From: Streptomyces sp. NBC_00259
GTDB taxonomy: Bacteria > Actinomycetota > Actinomycetes > Streptomycetales > Streptomycetaceae
Assembly: GCF_036181745.1 (NCBI RefSeq)
Contig: NZ_CP108080.1
Coordinates: 992,001-1,056,000 of the forward strand
Direction: 5' to 3'
DNA: 64,000 nucleotides
Numbering within the stretch: position 1 is the stretch's first letter; the number at the start of each line of letters is the position of its first letter. Under the pieces are notes generated by a model. The model had not been told where the DNA came from. It was given only the letters and a program-made list of their open reading frames with translations, and did no database searches. Shown one piece after another: positions 32,844 to 42,100 of this stretch. Position numbers and translations under genes: made by a program.

Positions 32844-33005
32844 TCCCGGCGTCTCCCGTCTTCTCCGGCCGGGGCCTTCACAGGTCGTCGCGATGCCCGG
32901 CAGGCTGCTGACCGTGATGCGGCACCGCCGCGAACCCTCAGCGACATTTTCGGGAGAAAGTAGTCCATAACATGCAAGAACCCGCCTTAACCCATCAGTC
33001 ACAAA

Positions 33006-33044
33006 GTGTTCGTGATCAGGCAACACCACTCGGTCACAGTGGTG
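33006..33044 (+). promoter_or_regulatory. Overlapping alternative hairpins over the ribosome-binding region of the ACT-GNAT gene
   Basis: CACCACT (33024-33030) and AGTGGTG (33038-33044) form a 7-bp stem that includes the presumed GGTGG ribosome-binding bases. GTGTT (33006-33010) and AACAC (33022-33026) form a second stem overlapping the first, so only one can form at a time. This could be an RNA switch or chance. Confidence 0.3.
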
Positions 33045-33046
33045 GC

Positions 33047-34552
33047 ATGACTGATGTGACTTCCGTGAAGGGCGCCCGGCGCCACCACTGGCGCCGGGAC
33101 CTCGTCGAGCTGGCCGCCCTGTTCACCGCCGTCGCCGTGGCCGACGCCATAGCCAACATGATCGCGCACGGCCCCAACGGCCCGTACCTGCTCGTCGCCT
33201 CCGCCGTCGCACTCGTCGCCACGGCCGCGTTCCACACATGGTGGGCACGCCGCCACAGCCATGCGCCCCCGGCCGCCGATACCGGCGGTCCCGGGGCCCT
33301 GAGCTCCGGGACCGCCGGCATGTCCGGTACCTCCACTACATCCGGCCCGGCCGCCACCGGTAGCAACGGCACCGGCCAGAGCGGTCCCGGCGATTCCGGC
33401 GGTCCTGGCGGTTCCGGTGCACGCGAGACGGCGCTGTGGCGGATGCGTACGACCGTACGGGACGAGCCGGGCAGCCTTGCCGCGCTGTGCACGGTCCTGG
33501 CCGGCCACCACGTGGACATCCTGACGCTGCAGACGCACCCTCTGGCGCAGGGCACCGTCGACGAGTTCCTGCTGCGGGCGCCGGCCGGGCTCCAAGCGCA
33601 GCAGATCACCCGCGAGGTGTCGGCCGCGGGCGGCAGCAGCACCTGGATCGAGCGCGCGGACGCGCACGATCTCGTCGACACCCCGACCCGGCTGCTCGGG
33701 CTGGCCACCCGGACCGCGCTCGACGCGGCGGAGCTTCCCCTCGCGCTGCGCCAGCTGCTCGGCCGCTGCACCATCCATTCGCTGCCCGCGGAGTCCCTCG
33801 GTGGCAGGCCGACGGGTGAGCCGGCGCCCGAGGAGGGGGTGCTGGACGAGACGGTGATCCGGCTGCGCGATCCGAACGGCGGCACGATCACGGTCGAGCG
33901 CGCCTATCTGCCGTTCACGCCCACCGAGTTCGCCCGGGCTCGCGCGCTCGTCGAGCTCGACGCCCGGCTCGGGCCGCGGATGCCGCGCAGCCAGGATGTG
34001 CTGACGCTCCCGGAGGGCAACGAGATCACCGTGCGCCGCGCCGACCGGAGCGATGTCGCCGCTGCCCGGGCGATGCACGATCGCTGCTCCGCACGCACCC
34101 TCGGCCTGCGCTACCACGGACCGGTCGGCGACGCGGACCGCTATCTGAACCATCTCCTCAGCCCGCGGTTCGGCCGCACCCTCGCCGTCGAGACGGCCTC
34201 GGGCCGCATCGTGGCCCTGGGCCATCTGCTCTGGGACGGCGACGAGACCGAGGTCGCGCTTCTGATCGAGGACGAGTGGCAGCGCCGTGGCATCGGCTCC
34301 GAACTGCTGGGCCGGCTGGTCGCGATGGCCGTCGAGGCGGGATGCGAGAGCGTGTACGCCGTGACGCAGGCGTCCAACACCGGCATGGTCGCGGCCATGC
34401 GCGGGCTCGGCCTCCCGCTCGACTACCAGATAGAGGAGGGCACGCTCGTGATCACCGCACGGCTGGACGCGACTCCGGTGCGCTCCCGGCTTCCGTACGA
34501 GCTGCCGCGCGCACTGCCTCACGAGCGGGCGCTTCCGCACGAACGGACCTGA
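33047..34552 (+). CDS. Membrane-anchored ACT-GNAT fusion (amino-acid-responsive acetyltransferase type)
   Basis: 501 aa. Residues about 15-65 hold two hydrophobic helices (VELAALFTAVAVADAIANMI, YLLVASAVALVATAAFHTWW). A 50-residue Gly/Ser/Thr-rich linker follows, then an ACT domain (about 125-190: MRTTVRDEPGSLAALCTVLAGHHVDILTLQTHP). A connecting region leads to a C-terminal GNAT domain (EITVRRADRSDVAAARAMH, WQRRGIGSELLGRLVAMAVEAGC). ACT-GNAT proteins are known as lysine acetyltransferases tuned by amino acids. The membrane anchor is unusual. ATG 33047 is chosen; the frame is open to 32972. The 3' end overlaps the convergent PLP-enzyme gene by 101 bp. Confidence 0.82.
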   Translation: MTDVTSVKGARRHHWRRDLVELAALFTAVAVADAIANMIAHGPNGPYLLVASAVALVATAAFHTWWARRHSHAPPAADTGGPGALSSGTAGMSGTSTTSGPAATGSNGTGQSGPGDSGGPGGSGARETALWRMRTTVRDEPGSLAALCTVLAGHHVDILTLQTHPLAQGTVDEFLLRAPAGLQAQQITREVSAAGGSSTWIERADAHDLVDTPTRLLGLATRTALDAAELPLALRQLLGRCTIHSLPAESLGGRPTGEPAPEEGVLDETVIRLRDPNGGTITVERAYLPFTPTEFARARALVELDARLGPRMPRSQDVLTLPEGNEITVRRADRSDVAAARAMHDRCSARTLGLRYHGPVGDADRYLNHLLSPRFGRTLAVETASGRIVALGHLLWDGDETEVALLIEDEWQRRGIGSELLGRLVAMAVEAGCESVYAVTQASNTGMVAAMRGLGLPLDYQIEEGTLVITARLDATPVRSRLPYELPRALPHERALPHERT

Positions 34553-35717
34553 GGGAACCACGCCGAGCGCTGAGCGCCTCGCACAGATCGGCCCACAGGT
34601 CCTCGACGTCCTCCAGCCCGACCGACATCCGCAGCAGCCGGTCGCTGACGCCCGCGGCACGCCGGTCTCCTTCGGCCACGATCCGGTGGCTGATGGAGGC
34701 CGGGTGCTGGATCAGCGTGTCGACGCTGCCGAGGCTGACGGCGGGGGTGATGAGCCGGACACCGGCGATCACGTCGCGCGGATCGCCGTACACCTCGAAG
34801 GAGACCATCGCACCGCCCACCGAGGGGTAGTGGACCCGGGCGATGCGCGGATCGGCGGCGAGCCGCCGGGCCAGATCAGCGGCGGTCGTCGACGCGGCAC
34901 GGACCCGTACGGGAAGCGTGGACAGCCCGCGCAGCAGCAGATAGCCGGCCATCGGGTGCAGCACCCCACCGGTCGCGAAGCGCACCTGCCGCAGCGCGGC
35001 CGCGAACTCCTCGTCGCAGGCGACGACGCCGCCCATCACATCGCCGTGCCCGCCCAGGTACTTCGTCGCGCTGTGCAGCACGATCCGGGCGCCGTGCTCC
35101 ACGGGCCGCTGCAGAACGGGTGTGGCGAAGGTGTTGTCGACGAGCAGCGGGACCGAGCCGCAGGAGTGGGCGAGCGCCTTGATGTCGGCCTCGGCCAGCG
35201 TCGGGTTGGCGGGGGTCTCGACCATCACGAGCCCGGTGTCGGGCCGGATCGCGTCGGCGACCCCGGCCGGATCGGTCCAGGTCACCTCGGTGCCGAGCAG
35301 GCCGCCCTCCAGGAGATGGTCACTGCATCCGTACAGCGGCCGGACCGCCACCACATGGCGCAGGCCCATCGAGGCCCTGACCAGCAGCACCGCGGTCAGG
35401 GCGGCCATGCCGCTGGCGAAGGCCACGGCGCTCTCGGTTCCCTCGAGCCTGGCCAGCGCGGTCTCGAAGCGGGCCGTCGTGGGGTTGTCGAGCCGGGCGT
35501 AGACGGGCGGCCCCTCCAGGCGCGCGCCGGTGGCCGCGAAGGTGTCGATACGTGCCGCCTCCGCCTCCACGTCGTGCGACGGGTAGGTGGTCGACAGATC
35601 GATCGGTACGGCGTGCAGGCCGAGCTCCACGAGATCTTCGCGGCCGGCGTGCACGGCTTCGGTGGCGAGCGCCCTGGTGGGGGTGTGGGTGGGGGCGGTC
35701 GAGGCGGCGTAGTCCAT
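34452..35717 (-). CDS. Cys/Met-metabolism PLP enzyme, methionine gamma-lyase-like
   Basis: 421 aa. Fold-type I trans-sulfuration enzyme: PVYARLDNPTTARFETALARLEGTESAVAFASGMAALTAVLL, the PLP Lys in SATKYLGGHGDVMGG, and ETPANPTLAEADI and VDNTFATPVLQRP for cofactor binding. The active-site loop reads PLYGCSDHLL; a Cys after YG is the mark of methionine gamma-lyases (cystathionine enzymes have YGG or YGS). It would split Met to methanethiol, 2-oxobutyrate and ammonia, though cystathionine lyase activity is possible. Divergent from an Lrp-family regulator 60 bp away, which fits amino-acid-induced control. Confidence 0.85.
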   Translation of the reverse strand: MDYAASTAPTHTPTRALATEAVHAGREDLVELGLHAVPIDLSTTYPSHDVEAEAARIDTFAATGARLEGPPVYARLDNPTTARFETALARLEGTESAVAFASGMAALTAVLLVRASMGLRHVVAVRPLYGCSDHLLEGGLLGTEVTWTDPAGVADAIRPDTGLVMVETPANPTLAEADIKALAHSCGSVPLLVDNTFATPVLQRPVEHGARIVLHSATKYLGGHGDVMGGVVACDEEFAAALRQVRFATGGVLHPMAGYLLLRGLSTLPVRVRAASTTAADLARRLAADPRIARVHYPSVGGAMVSFEVYGDPRDVIAGVRLITPAVSLGSVDTLIQHPASISHRIVAEGDRRAAGVSDRLLRMSVGLEDVEDLWADLCEALSARRGSLRSVRAEAPAREAVRAAARTEAGSAPESRPAVR

Positions 35718-35777
35718 GGCGCGCACTCTGAACAACTACCGGGCAGTAGCGTCATCGCTCCGTGTTACGTTCGGGCC

Positions 35778-36287
35778 ATGGCCGATTCTGTCGTTCTGGA
35801 CCCGGTGGATCTCCACATACTGCGCGTTCTCCAGAACGACGCCCGGACCACCTACCGGGAGGTGGCCGCCGAGGTGGGCGTCGCTCCTTCGACCTGTCTG
35901 GACCGGGTGAGCCGGTTGCGCCGCAGTGGGGTGATCCTCGGACATCAGCTACGACTCGATCCGGCCAAACTCGGCAGGGGCCTGGAAGCCCTCCTCATGG
36001 TCCAGGTGCGCCCGCACAGGAGGGAGCTGATCGGACCGTTCGTGGACCGGATCCGGGCGCTGCCCGAGTCACGTGCGCTGTTCCATCTGACCGGACCCGA
36101 CGACTATCTGGTGCATGTCGCCGTTGCTGACACGGCGGACCTCCAGCGACTGGTGCTCGACGAGTTCACCTCGCGGCGCGAAGTCGCCCGTGTGGAGACC
36201 CGTCTGATCTTCCAGCAGTGGGACTGCGGACCGCTCATGCCACCGGTCCAGGAGCCCACCAAGCATGCTCCTTTGTCAGCCGACTGA
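35778..36287 (+). CDS. Lrp/AsnC family transcriptional regulator
   Basis: 169 aa. The N-terminal helix-turn-helix is LDPVDLHILRVLQNDARTTYREVAAEVGVAPSTCLDRVSRLRRSGVI. The C-terminal RAM/ligand domain follows (LLMVQVRPHRRELIGPFVDRIRALPESRALFHLTGPDDYLVHVAVAD). The length is normal. The ATG follows CGGGCC with TTACGT at 35765-35770 as a possible -10. It shares a 60-bp divergent region, containing CTAC-CGGGCA-GTAG, with the methionine gamma-lyase-like gene, its likely target. Confidence 0.92.
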   Translation: MADSVVLDPVDLHILRVLQNDARTTYREVAAEVGVAPSTCLDRVSRLRRSGVILGHQLRLDPAKLGRGLEALLMVQVRPHRRELIGPFVDRIRALPESRALFHLTGPDDYLVHVAVADTADLQRLVLDEFTSRREVARVETRLIFQQWDCGPLMPPVQEPTKHAPLSAD

Positions 36288-36345
36288 GACCGCCGGAGAT
36301 CGAACGGTGATGACGGCGGGCCCTCACTCGTACCAGGATGAGCGT

Positions 36346-38040
36346 ATGCCAGAGACATCGAGCAGCGCCCTGCCCCGCCAGGTCGCCGACGCCTACGTCG
36401 ACGCACTCATCGACCTCGACCCGATCACCGGTACCTACCTCGGAGTTCCGGCGAGCGCGGGCCGCCTCCCCGACTTCTCCCCGGCCGGCCAGGAGGCCGT
36501 GGCCGAACTCGCCCGCGTGACGCTCGTGCGGCTCGACGAGGCGGAGAAACTGCCCGGTGCCCGCTCGGACGCGGAGCGGCGCTGCGGGCGTCTGCTGCGC
36601 GAGCGGCTCACCGCCGAACTGGCCGTGCACGAAGCCGAGGAGGGACTGCGCACCGTCAGCAATCTGCGCTCCCCTGCGCATGCCGTGCGCAACGTCTTCA
36701 CCGTGATGCCGGCCGCGTCGAAGTCGGACTGGGCGGCGATCGCCGAGCGGCTGCGCGCCGTCCCGGACGCGCTGGACGGCTACCGCGCCTCGCTGGCGCT
36801 CGGCCTGGACCGCAAGCTGCCCGCCGGCCCGCGCGCCACGGCATCGTTCATCACCCAGCTCGACGAGTGGTCGGGCGCGACGGCGGCCGACGGAAGCGGT
36901 TGGTTCGAGGAGTTCGTCACGGCCGGTCCTGACGAGCTGCGCGCCGAACTCGGCAGCGCCGCCGGGGTCGCCACCGCGGCCCTCGCCGCCCTGCGCGACT
37001 GGATGCGCGAGGTGTACGCCCCCGCGCTGGAGGGCGCCCCCGACACGGTGGGCCGCGAGCGGTACGCCCGCTGGTCGCGCTATTTCAACGGCACGGAGCT
37101 CGACCTCGACGAGGCGTACGCGTACGGCTGGTCCGAGTACCACCGGCTGCTCGGGGAGATGAAGGCGGAGGCCGACAGGATCCTGCCCGGCTCGGGCCCC
37201 TGGGAGGCGCTGGCCCATCTCGACGAGCACGGCACGCACATCGAGGGCGTCGAGGAAGTCCGGGTGTGGCTGCAGAAGCTGATGGACGAGGCCATCGAGG
37301 CGCTCGACGGCACGCACTTCGAACTCGCCGAGCGGGTCCGTGTGGTGGAGTCCCGGATCGCGCCCGCGGGAGGAGCCGCGGCTCCGTACTACACCGGGCC
37401 GTCCGAGGACTTCTCGCGGCCCGGCAGGACGTGGCTGCCGACCATGGGCGAGACCCGTTTCCCCGTGTACGACCTGGTCTCCACCTGGTACCACGAGGGC
37501 GTGCCCGGTCACCATCTGCAGATCGCGCAGTGGGTCCATGTCGCCGACCAGCTCTCGCGCTACCAGGCGACCGTCGGAGGCGTCAGCGCCAACGCGGAGG
37601 GCTGGGCCCTGTACGCGGAGCGCCTCATGGACGAACTCGGCTTCCTGCCCGACGCGGAGCGCCGGCTCGGCTATCTGGACGCCCAGATGATGCGGGCCTG
37701 CCGGGTCATCGTCGACATCGGCATGCACCTGGAGCTGGAGATCCCCGCGGACTCGCCGTTCCACCCCGGTGAGCGGTGGACCCCGGATCTGGCGGAGGAG
37801 TTCTTCGGCCGGCACAGCGGACGGCCGGCGGACTTCGTCGAGAGCGAGCTGACCCGCTATCTCTCGATGCCGGCCCAGGCCATCGGCTACAAGCTGGGCG
37901 AGCGTGCCTGGCTGCTCGGCCGCGAGCGGGCCCGTGCGGCGCACGGTGACGCCTTCGACGCGAAGGCCTGGCACATGGCGGCGCTCTCGCAGGGGCCGCT
38001 GGGTCTGGACGATCTCGTGGACGAACTGTCGAAGCTCTGA
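36346..38040 (+). CDS. DUF885 family protein (putative zinc metallopeptidase)
   Basis: 564 aa, the usual length. DUF885 marks are present: DLDPITGTYLGV near the N-terminus, YYTGPSEDFSRPGRTWLP in the middle, STWYHEGVPGHHLQIAQ (HExxxGHH-type zinc motif) and ANAEGWALYAERLMDELGF, whose Glu is the third ligand. The C-terminal MPAQAIGYKLGERAWLLGRE is also typical. Cytoplasmic, with no signal peptide. Peptidase activity is inferred from the motif. AGGATGAG lies before ATG 36346; the frame is open upstream. A strong bidirectional terminator lies after the stop. Confidence 0.88.
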   Translation: MPETSSSALPRQVADAYVDALIDLDPITGTYLGVPASAGRLPDFSPAGQEAVAELARVTLVRLDEAEKLPGARSDAERRCGRLLRERLTAELAVHEAEEGLRTVSNLRSPAHAVRNVFTVMPAASKSDWAAIAERLRAVPDALDGYRASLALGLDRKLPAGPRATASFITQLDEWSGATAADGSGWFEEFVTAGPDELRAELGSAAGVATAALAALRDWMREVYAPALEGAPDTVGRERYARWSRYFNGTELDLDEAYAYGWSEYHRLLGEMKAEADRILPGSGPWEALAHLDEHGTHIEGVEEVRVWLQKLMDEAIEALDGTHFELAERVRVVESRIAPAGGAAAPYYTGPSEDFSRPGRTWLPTMGETRFPVYDLVSTWYHEGVPGHHLQIAQWVHVADQLSRYQATVGGVSANAEGWALYAERLMDELGFLPDAERRLGYLDAQMMRACRVIVDIGMHLELEIPADSPFHPGERWTPDLAEEFFGRHSGRPADFVESELTRYLSMPAQAIGYKLGERAWLLGRERARAAHGDAFDAKAWHMAALSQGPLGLDDLVDELSKL

Positions 38041-38067
38041 CGGTCATTGCTCCGGTGTGACGGTCCT

Positions 38068-38104
38068 GGTTGTACGGGCTGCCGGGCGGTGAGCCCGTAC
38101 GACC
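38068..38104. terminator. Bidirectional terminator between DUF885 and rhodanese genes
   Basis: GGTTGTACGGGCT pairs with AGCCCGTACGACC, a 13-bp stem with one G-T pair and an 11-nt loop, between convergent stops. Confidence 0.78.
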
Positions 38105-38132
38105 GGGGCCGCCCGTGTGACGAGGCGCGGGG

Positions 38133-38627
38133 TCAGCAGCCGCAGTCGGTCCCGGCTCCGGTCGGGGCCGTCAGCGGGTCGGGCGCCTGGCGTTGCGTGC
38201 TTTCCCAGGTCTCGTACGCGAAGCCCTCGCGCACCCAGTACTCGAAGCCGCCGAGCATCTCCTTGACCTGGTAGCCGAGTTCGGCGAGAGCGAGGGCGGC
38301 TCGTGCGCCGCCGTTGCAGCCGGGGCCCCAGCAGTACGTGACGACCGGAACGGACCGGTCCAGCAGCCGCTCCGCCTGCTCGGGGACCAGGGCGGTGGGC
38401 AGATGGATCGCGCCGGGCACGTGCCCCTGGTCCCAGGCCTCGGTGGAGCGGGAGTCCAGCACGACGAATCCGGGGTCGCCGCCGGACTCCCGGGCGGCGA
38501 GAGCTGCCGCGACATCGGAGACGTCGGCGTGGAAGGCGAGACTCGCGGAGAAGTAGGCGGCGGCCGCCGCGGGAGAGGCCGGGGGCACCCGGAGGACGGG
38601 ATTCGAGACGGTCTGCGGCGTTGTCAT
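38133..38627 (-). CDS. Rhodanese-like sulfurtransferase domain protein
   Basis: 164 aa. Single rhodanese domain: residues about 40-145, with GFVVLDSRSTEAWDQGHVPGAIHLPTA and the active loop VTYCWGPGCNGGARAALALAELGY, where the first Cys would take the persulfide. FEYWVREGF closes the domain. The C-terminus ends TDCGC, giving two extra thiols. ATG 38627 sits 7 nt after a TAGATT -10 on the minus strand, so the message may be leaderless. Divergent from an Lrp-family gene, a pairing frequent in Streptomyces. Confidence 0.87.
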   Translation of the reverse strand: MTTPQTVSNPVLRVPPASPAAAAAYFSASLAFHADVSDVAAALAARESGGDPGFVVLDSRSTEAWDQGHVPGAIHLPTALVPEQAERLLDRSVPVVTYCWGPGCNGGARAALALAELGYQVKEMLGGFEYWVREGFAYETWESTQRQAPDPLTAPTGAGTDCGC

Positions 38628-38685
38628 GACCAGGAATCTACGGTCGTTGATCGCCCTCCTGAAGTGACGATCCCCGGCACAACTC

Positions 38686-38715
38686 TTGATCGGCCGGGGA
38701 ATCCCCTGCTAACTC
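38686..38715 (+). promoter_or_regulatory. Promoter of the second Lrp gene, leaderless, with palindromic spacer
   Basis: TTGATC (38686-38691) and TAACTC (38710-38715) are 18 bp apart and place the start on ATG 38722. GGGGAATCCCC lies in the spacer, and CCCCGGC/GCCGGGG (about 38672-38699) encloses the -35, both possible operators. Confidence 0.55.
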
Positions 38716-38721
38716 TCGGGG

Positions 38722-39168
38722 ATGACCGAATATTCACCGGACGCCACGGACTGGCGCATTCTCGATGCCCTGCAGAGCGAGGGACGGGCCAGCTTCGCCG
38801 AGCTGGCCAGAACCGTTTCGATGTCGCCGAGCGCCGTGACGGAACGCGTCCGCAGGCTCGAGGAGTCGGGAGTGATCTCGGGTTACACGGCCGTCGTGGA
38901 CCGGGAGCGCCTCGGGCTGCCGATCCTCGCCTTCGTACGGCTGCGCTATCCGAACGGCAACTACAAGCCGTTCCACGATCTGCTCGGGACGACGCCCGAG
39001 ATCCTCGAGGCGCACCATGTGACCGGCGACGACTGCTTCGTACTGAAGGTCGCCGCGCGGTCCATGAGTCATCTGGAGGAGGTGTCGGGGAGGATCGGGG
39101 CACTCGGTTCCGTGACGACGAGCATCGTGTACTCCTCGCCCCTGCCCCGGCGTGCGGTCAGCCGCTGA
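38722..39168 (+). CDS. Lrp/AsnC family transcriptional regulator
   Basis: 148 aa. N-terminal helix-turn-helix LDALQSEGRASFAELARTVSMSPSAVTERVRRLEESGVISGYTAVVD and a ligand domain with ILAFVRLRYPNGNYKPFHDLLGTTPEILEAHHVTGDDCFVLKVAARSM. The GDDCFVLKV stretch is the usual RAM core. Divergent from the rhodanese gene and likely to control it and itself. Its last 11 bp overlap the sbcC 3' end tail to tail. Confidence 0.92.
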   Translation: MTEYSPDATDWRILDALQSEGRASFAELARTVSMSPSAVTERVRRLEESGVISGYTAVVDRERLGLPILAFVRLRYPNGNYKPFHDLLGTTPEILEAHHVTGDDCFVLKVAARSMSHLEEVSGRIGALGSVTTSIVYSSPLPRRAVSR

Positions 39169-42100
39169 GCGCTGCCGCCCGCAGCCGCACCGCCGACCCG
39201 TTCCGTTCCTTGACGACTTCGAGCTGGGCGGGGATGCGGCGGCGCAGATCGCCGACGTGGCTGACGATGCCGACGCTGCGGTCCCGCTCCCGCAGGGAGT
39301 CGAGGACGTCGAGCACCTCGTCCAGGGTCTGGTCGTCGAGGCTGCCGAAGCCCTCGTCGATGAAGAGGGTGTCCAGGCGTACGCCGCCGGCCTCGTCGGT
39401 GACGACGTCCGCGAGGCCGAGGGCGAGGGCGAGGGAGGCGAAGAACGTCTCGCCGCCGGAGAGCGTCGCCGTGTCCCGTTCGCTGCCGGTCCACGCGTCG
39501 ACGACGTGCAGGCCGAGGCCCGAGCGTTTGCCGCCCGTGCGGGTGTCGGAGTGCACGAGCGTGTAGCGGCCGGAGGACATGCGCCGCAGCCGTACGGTGG
39601 CGGCCGCGGCGACCTGTTCCAGCCGCGCGGCGAGGACGTAGGACTCCAGGCGCATCTTGCGCTCGTTGTCGGCGGACGTACCGGCGGCGAGGCCGGCGAG
39701 CCGGGCGACGCGGTCGTACTCGTCGCGCAGCGGACCGAGCCGGCGCACTTCGCCTTCGGCCAGGCGGGAGAGCCGGGCGAGCTCGGCGCAGCGCTCGCGG
39801 GCGGCGTCCAGGGCGGATACGGCGTCGCGCAGCGCGGACTCGGCGACGTCGTGGGCGTGCTGGGCGGAGTGCGGGTCCGCTGCCGGCCGCGCGCCGGCGG
39901 CGACGGTCTCCGGTTCGGCGAGCCGGTCGGCCACCGCGGCGGCCTCGGCCTGCCAGGCGTCGATCCGGCGCTGGAGGTCGCGCTGCTCCGCCTCCCCGAG
40001 CAGCGCGGCGCCCGCGGCCGCGGGCGTGTCGTACCCGGCGCGGAACGCCGCGTCGGAGAGCCGGTCGTCGGCCTCCTTCAACCGCTGGGCCGTGACGTCC
40101 GCCGCGCGTACGGCGTCGGCCGCCTCGGCGAGCAGTCCGATCCGGCGCTCCAGCAGCGCGGCACGCTCGGCGACGCTCCCCGCGTCCCCGACGACGCGGG
40201 CCACCTCGGCGTCCAGCACGGCCTGTTCCCGCTCGAGCGCCTCCCGCCGCGAGGTCCGCGCGACCCCGCGCCGCTGGGCCTCCTGCCGGGCCGCGAGCCG
40301 CTCCTCGTGCTCCCGCTCCGCCCGGACCAGCGCCTCGCGGGCATCGTGCGTGCCGGCGGCCAGCGCGTGCGCGTCGCGGTACTCGCGCTCCAGCCGCGCG
40401 ACGACGGCCTCCAGGTCCTCGACGGCGGGGTCCTGGCCGTCCGGCGCGCGGTCGGGCCCGCCGCTGCCGGTGGGGGCGGTGGCGTTCGCGGTGGCCGTCG
40501 GCGGCTCCGCCGGGCCGTCGCTCGCGACGCGCTGCCCCGGGACACCGTCGGCGCGTGAGCCGGCGCCGCCGGTCGGGCCGGCTGTCGCCGCAGGCGCTGC
40601 CGCGCCGGCATCCGTCGTCCGCGCCTGTGCGCCGAGCCCTGGGGCCTGGTCCGGCCGTCGCCCGGCCGGATCGGGCACTGCCTCGTGCCCGTCGGCAGCG
40701 CCGCCGGTCGCACGCGCTGCCGCCCGCCCGCCGATCGTGGCATGGGCCGCCGCGTCCACCGTCCCGGCGCCGGTCTCCCCGCTGCCCTCCGCCGGGTGCC
40801 CGGCCGGGTGCTGCGCGGGGTCGGACTCGCGGGCCGTGTTCCTTGCCGCCGTGAACGCCTCACGGACGACGGCGAGTTGGCGTTCCGCGTCGGCGCGGGC
40901 CGTGTCCGCGCGGGTGTAGGTCTCGTACGCGGCGTCCTCGCTCGCCCGGTCGACATGGGCGTCGCCGGCCTCGGCCGGTGCGGGATGGTCCGCGGAGCCG
41001 CAGACGGCGCAGGGCTCGCCGGGGGTCAGTCCGGTGGCGAGTTCTGCGGCGATGCCGCGAAGTCGCCGTTCCTTCAGGTCGAGCCAGGTCTCATGGGCGG
41101 CATGGGCACGGTCGCGCGCGCCACGGAGGTCGTCCTCGGCGGCGCCGGCGAGCGCGTCGAGCCGGTCGCGTTCGCGGGCGGCGGAGACCCGCCGGCGCGC
41201 GGGTCCGAGCCGGCCGCTGAGGTGCTCGGCTCGGGTGGCGGCGTCCTGGGCGGCCTCGATGCGGTCCTTCAGGCCGCGGCGTACCGTCTCCCAGTCGGTC
41301 AGCCAGCCCTCCGCGTCCTGGAGCAGATCGTCGTCGTGGCGGGCCTGGCGGTCCAGGTCGGAGCGCTCGCGGGCGAGTTCGGCACCGCGGCGCTCGGCGC
41401 GGTGCGCGGCGTCGAGGCCACCGAGTTCCTGGCGAAGGTCGCGCTCCAGCGCGGAGAGCTGGTCCGCTCCGGCGTCCGCCAGGGACGGCGGCAGCAGGCC
41501 CTTGGCCCGCTGCCAGGCCGCGCTCGCCACCCGGTGCTCGCGGTCGGCGTCCTCGCGCAACCGGAGCGAGGGGCCGACCAGTTCCGCCTTACGGGCCTTG
41601 TCCAGCAGGTCCCTGGCCCGGTCCCGCTCGGGCCTGCGTGCCTCCAGCTCCCCGGAGCGCCGCAGCGCGTCGGCGTGGCGCTGCTGCAGCCCGGCCAGCT
41701 CGCGCTCGGCGTCAAGGGCGTGCCGTGCCGCGGCCTGACGGCTCTTCGCCGCGGACAGGGCGCAGTCGGCGATGTCGAGGGATTCCCGGGCACCGGCCCG
41801 GGCCACGGCGCCCCATTGCAGGACCGCGTCGGCGAGGCCGGGCTCCCCCGGCCGGTGGCCGGGGGCGGGCCAGTCACCGGCCGTGGCTCCCGCCGCCTGG
41901 CCCGTCCGGTGGGCGATGGCGAGCAGCGCCTCGTCGCCCTCCCGGACCTGCTGCTCCGCGGCGCGCCGGAGCTCGGCGAGCCGCTCCTCGACGAGCGCGA
42001 ACCGCCGGGTGTCGAAGAGTCTGCCGAGGAGTTTGCCGCGCGCTTCCGCGTCGGCCCGCAGAAAGCGGGCGAAGTCGCCCTGCGGCAGCAGCACGACCTG

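Noticed and set aside
31224..33029. A 601-residue minus frame opposite phoD
   Set aside because: Shadow frame; the plus strand has a Tat signal and metallophosphatase motifs.
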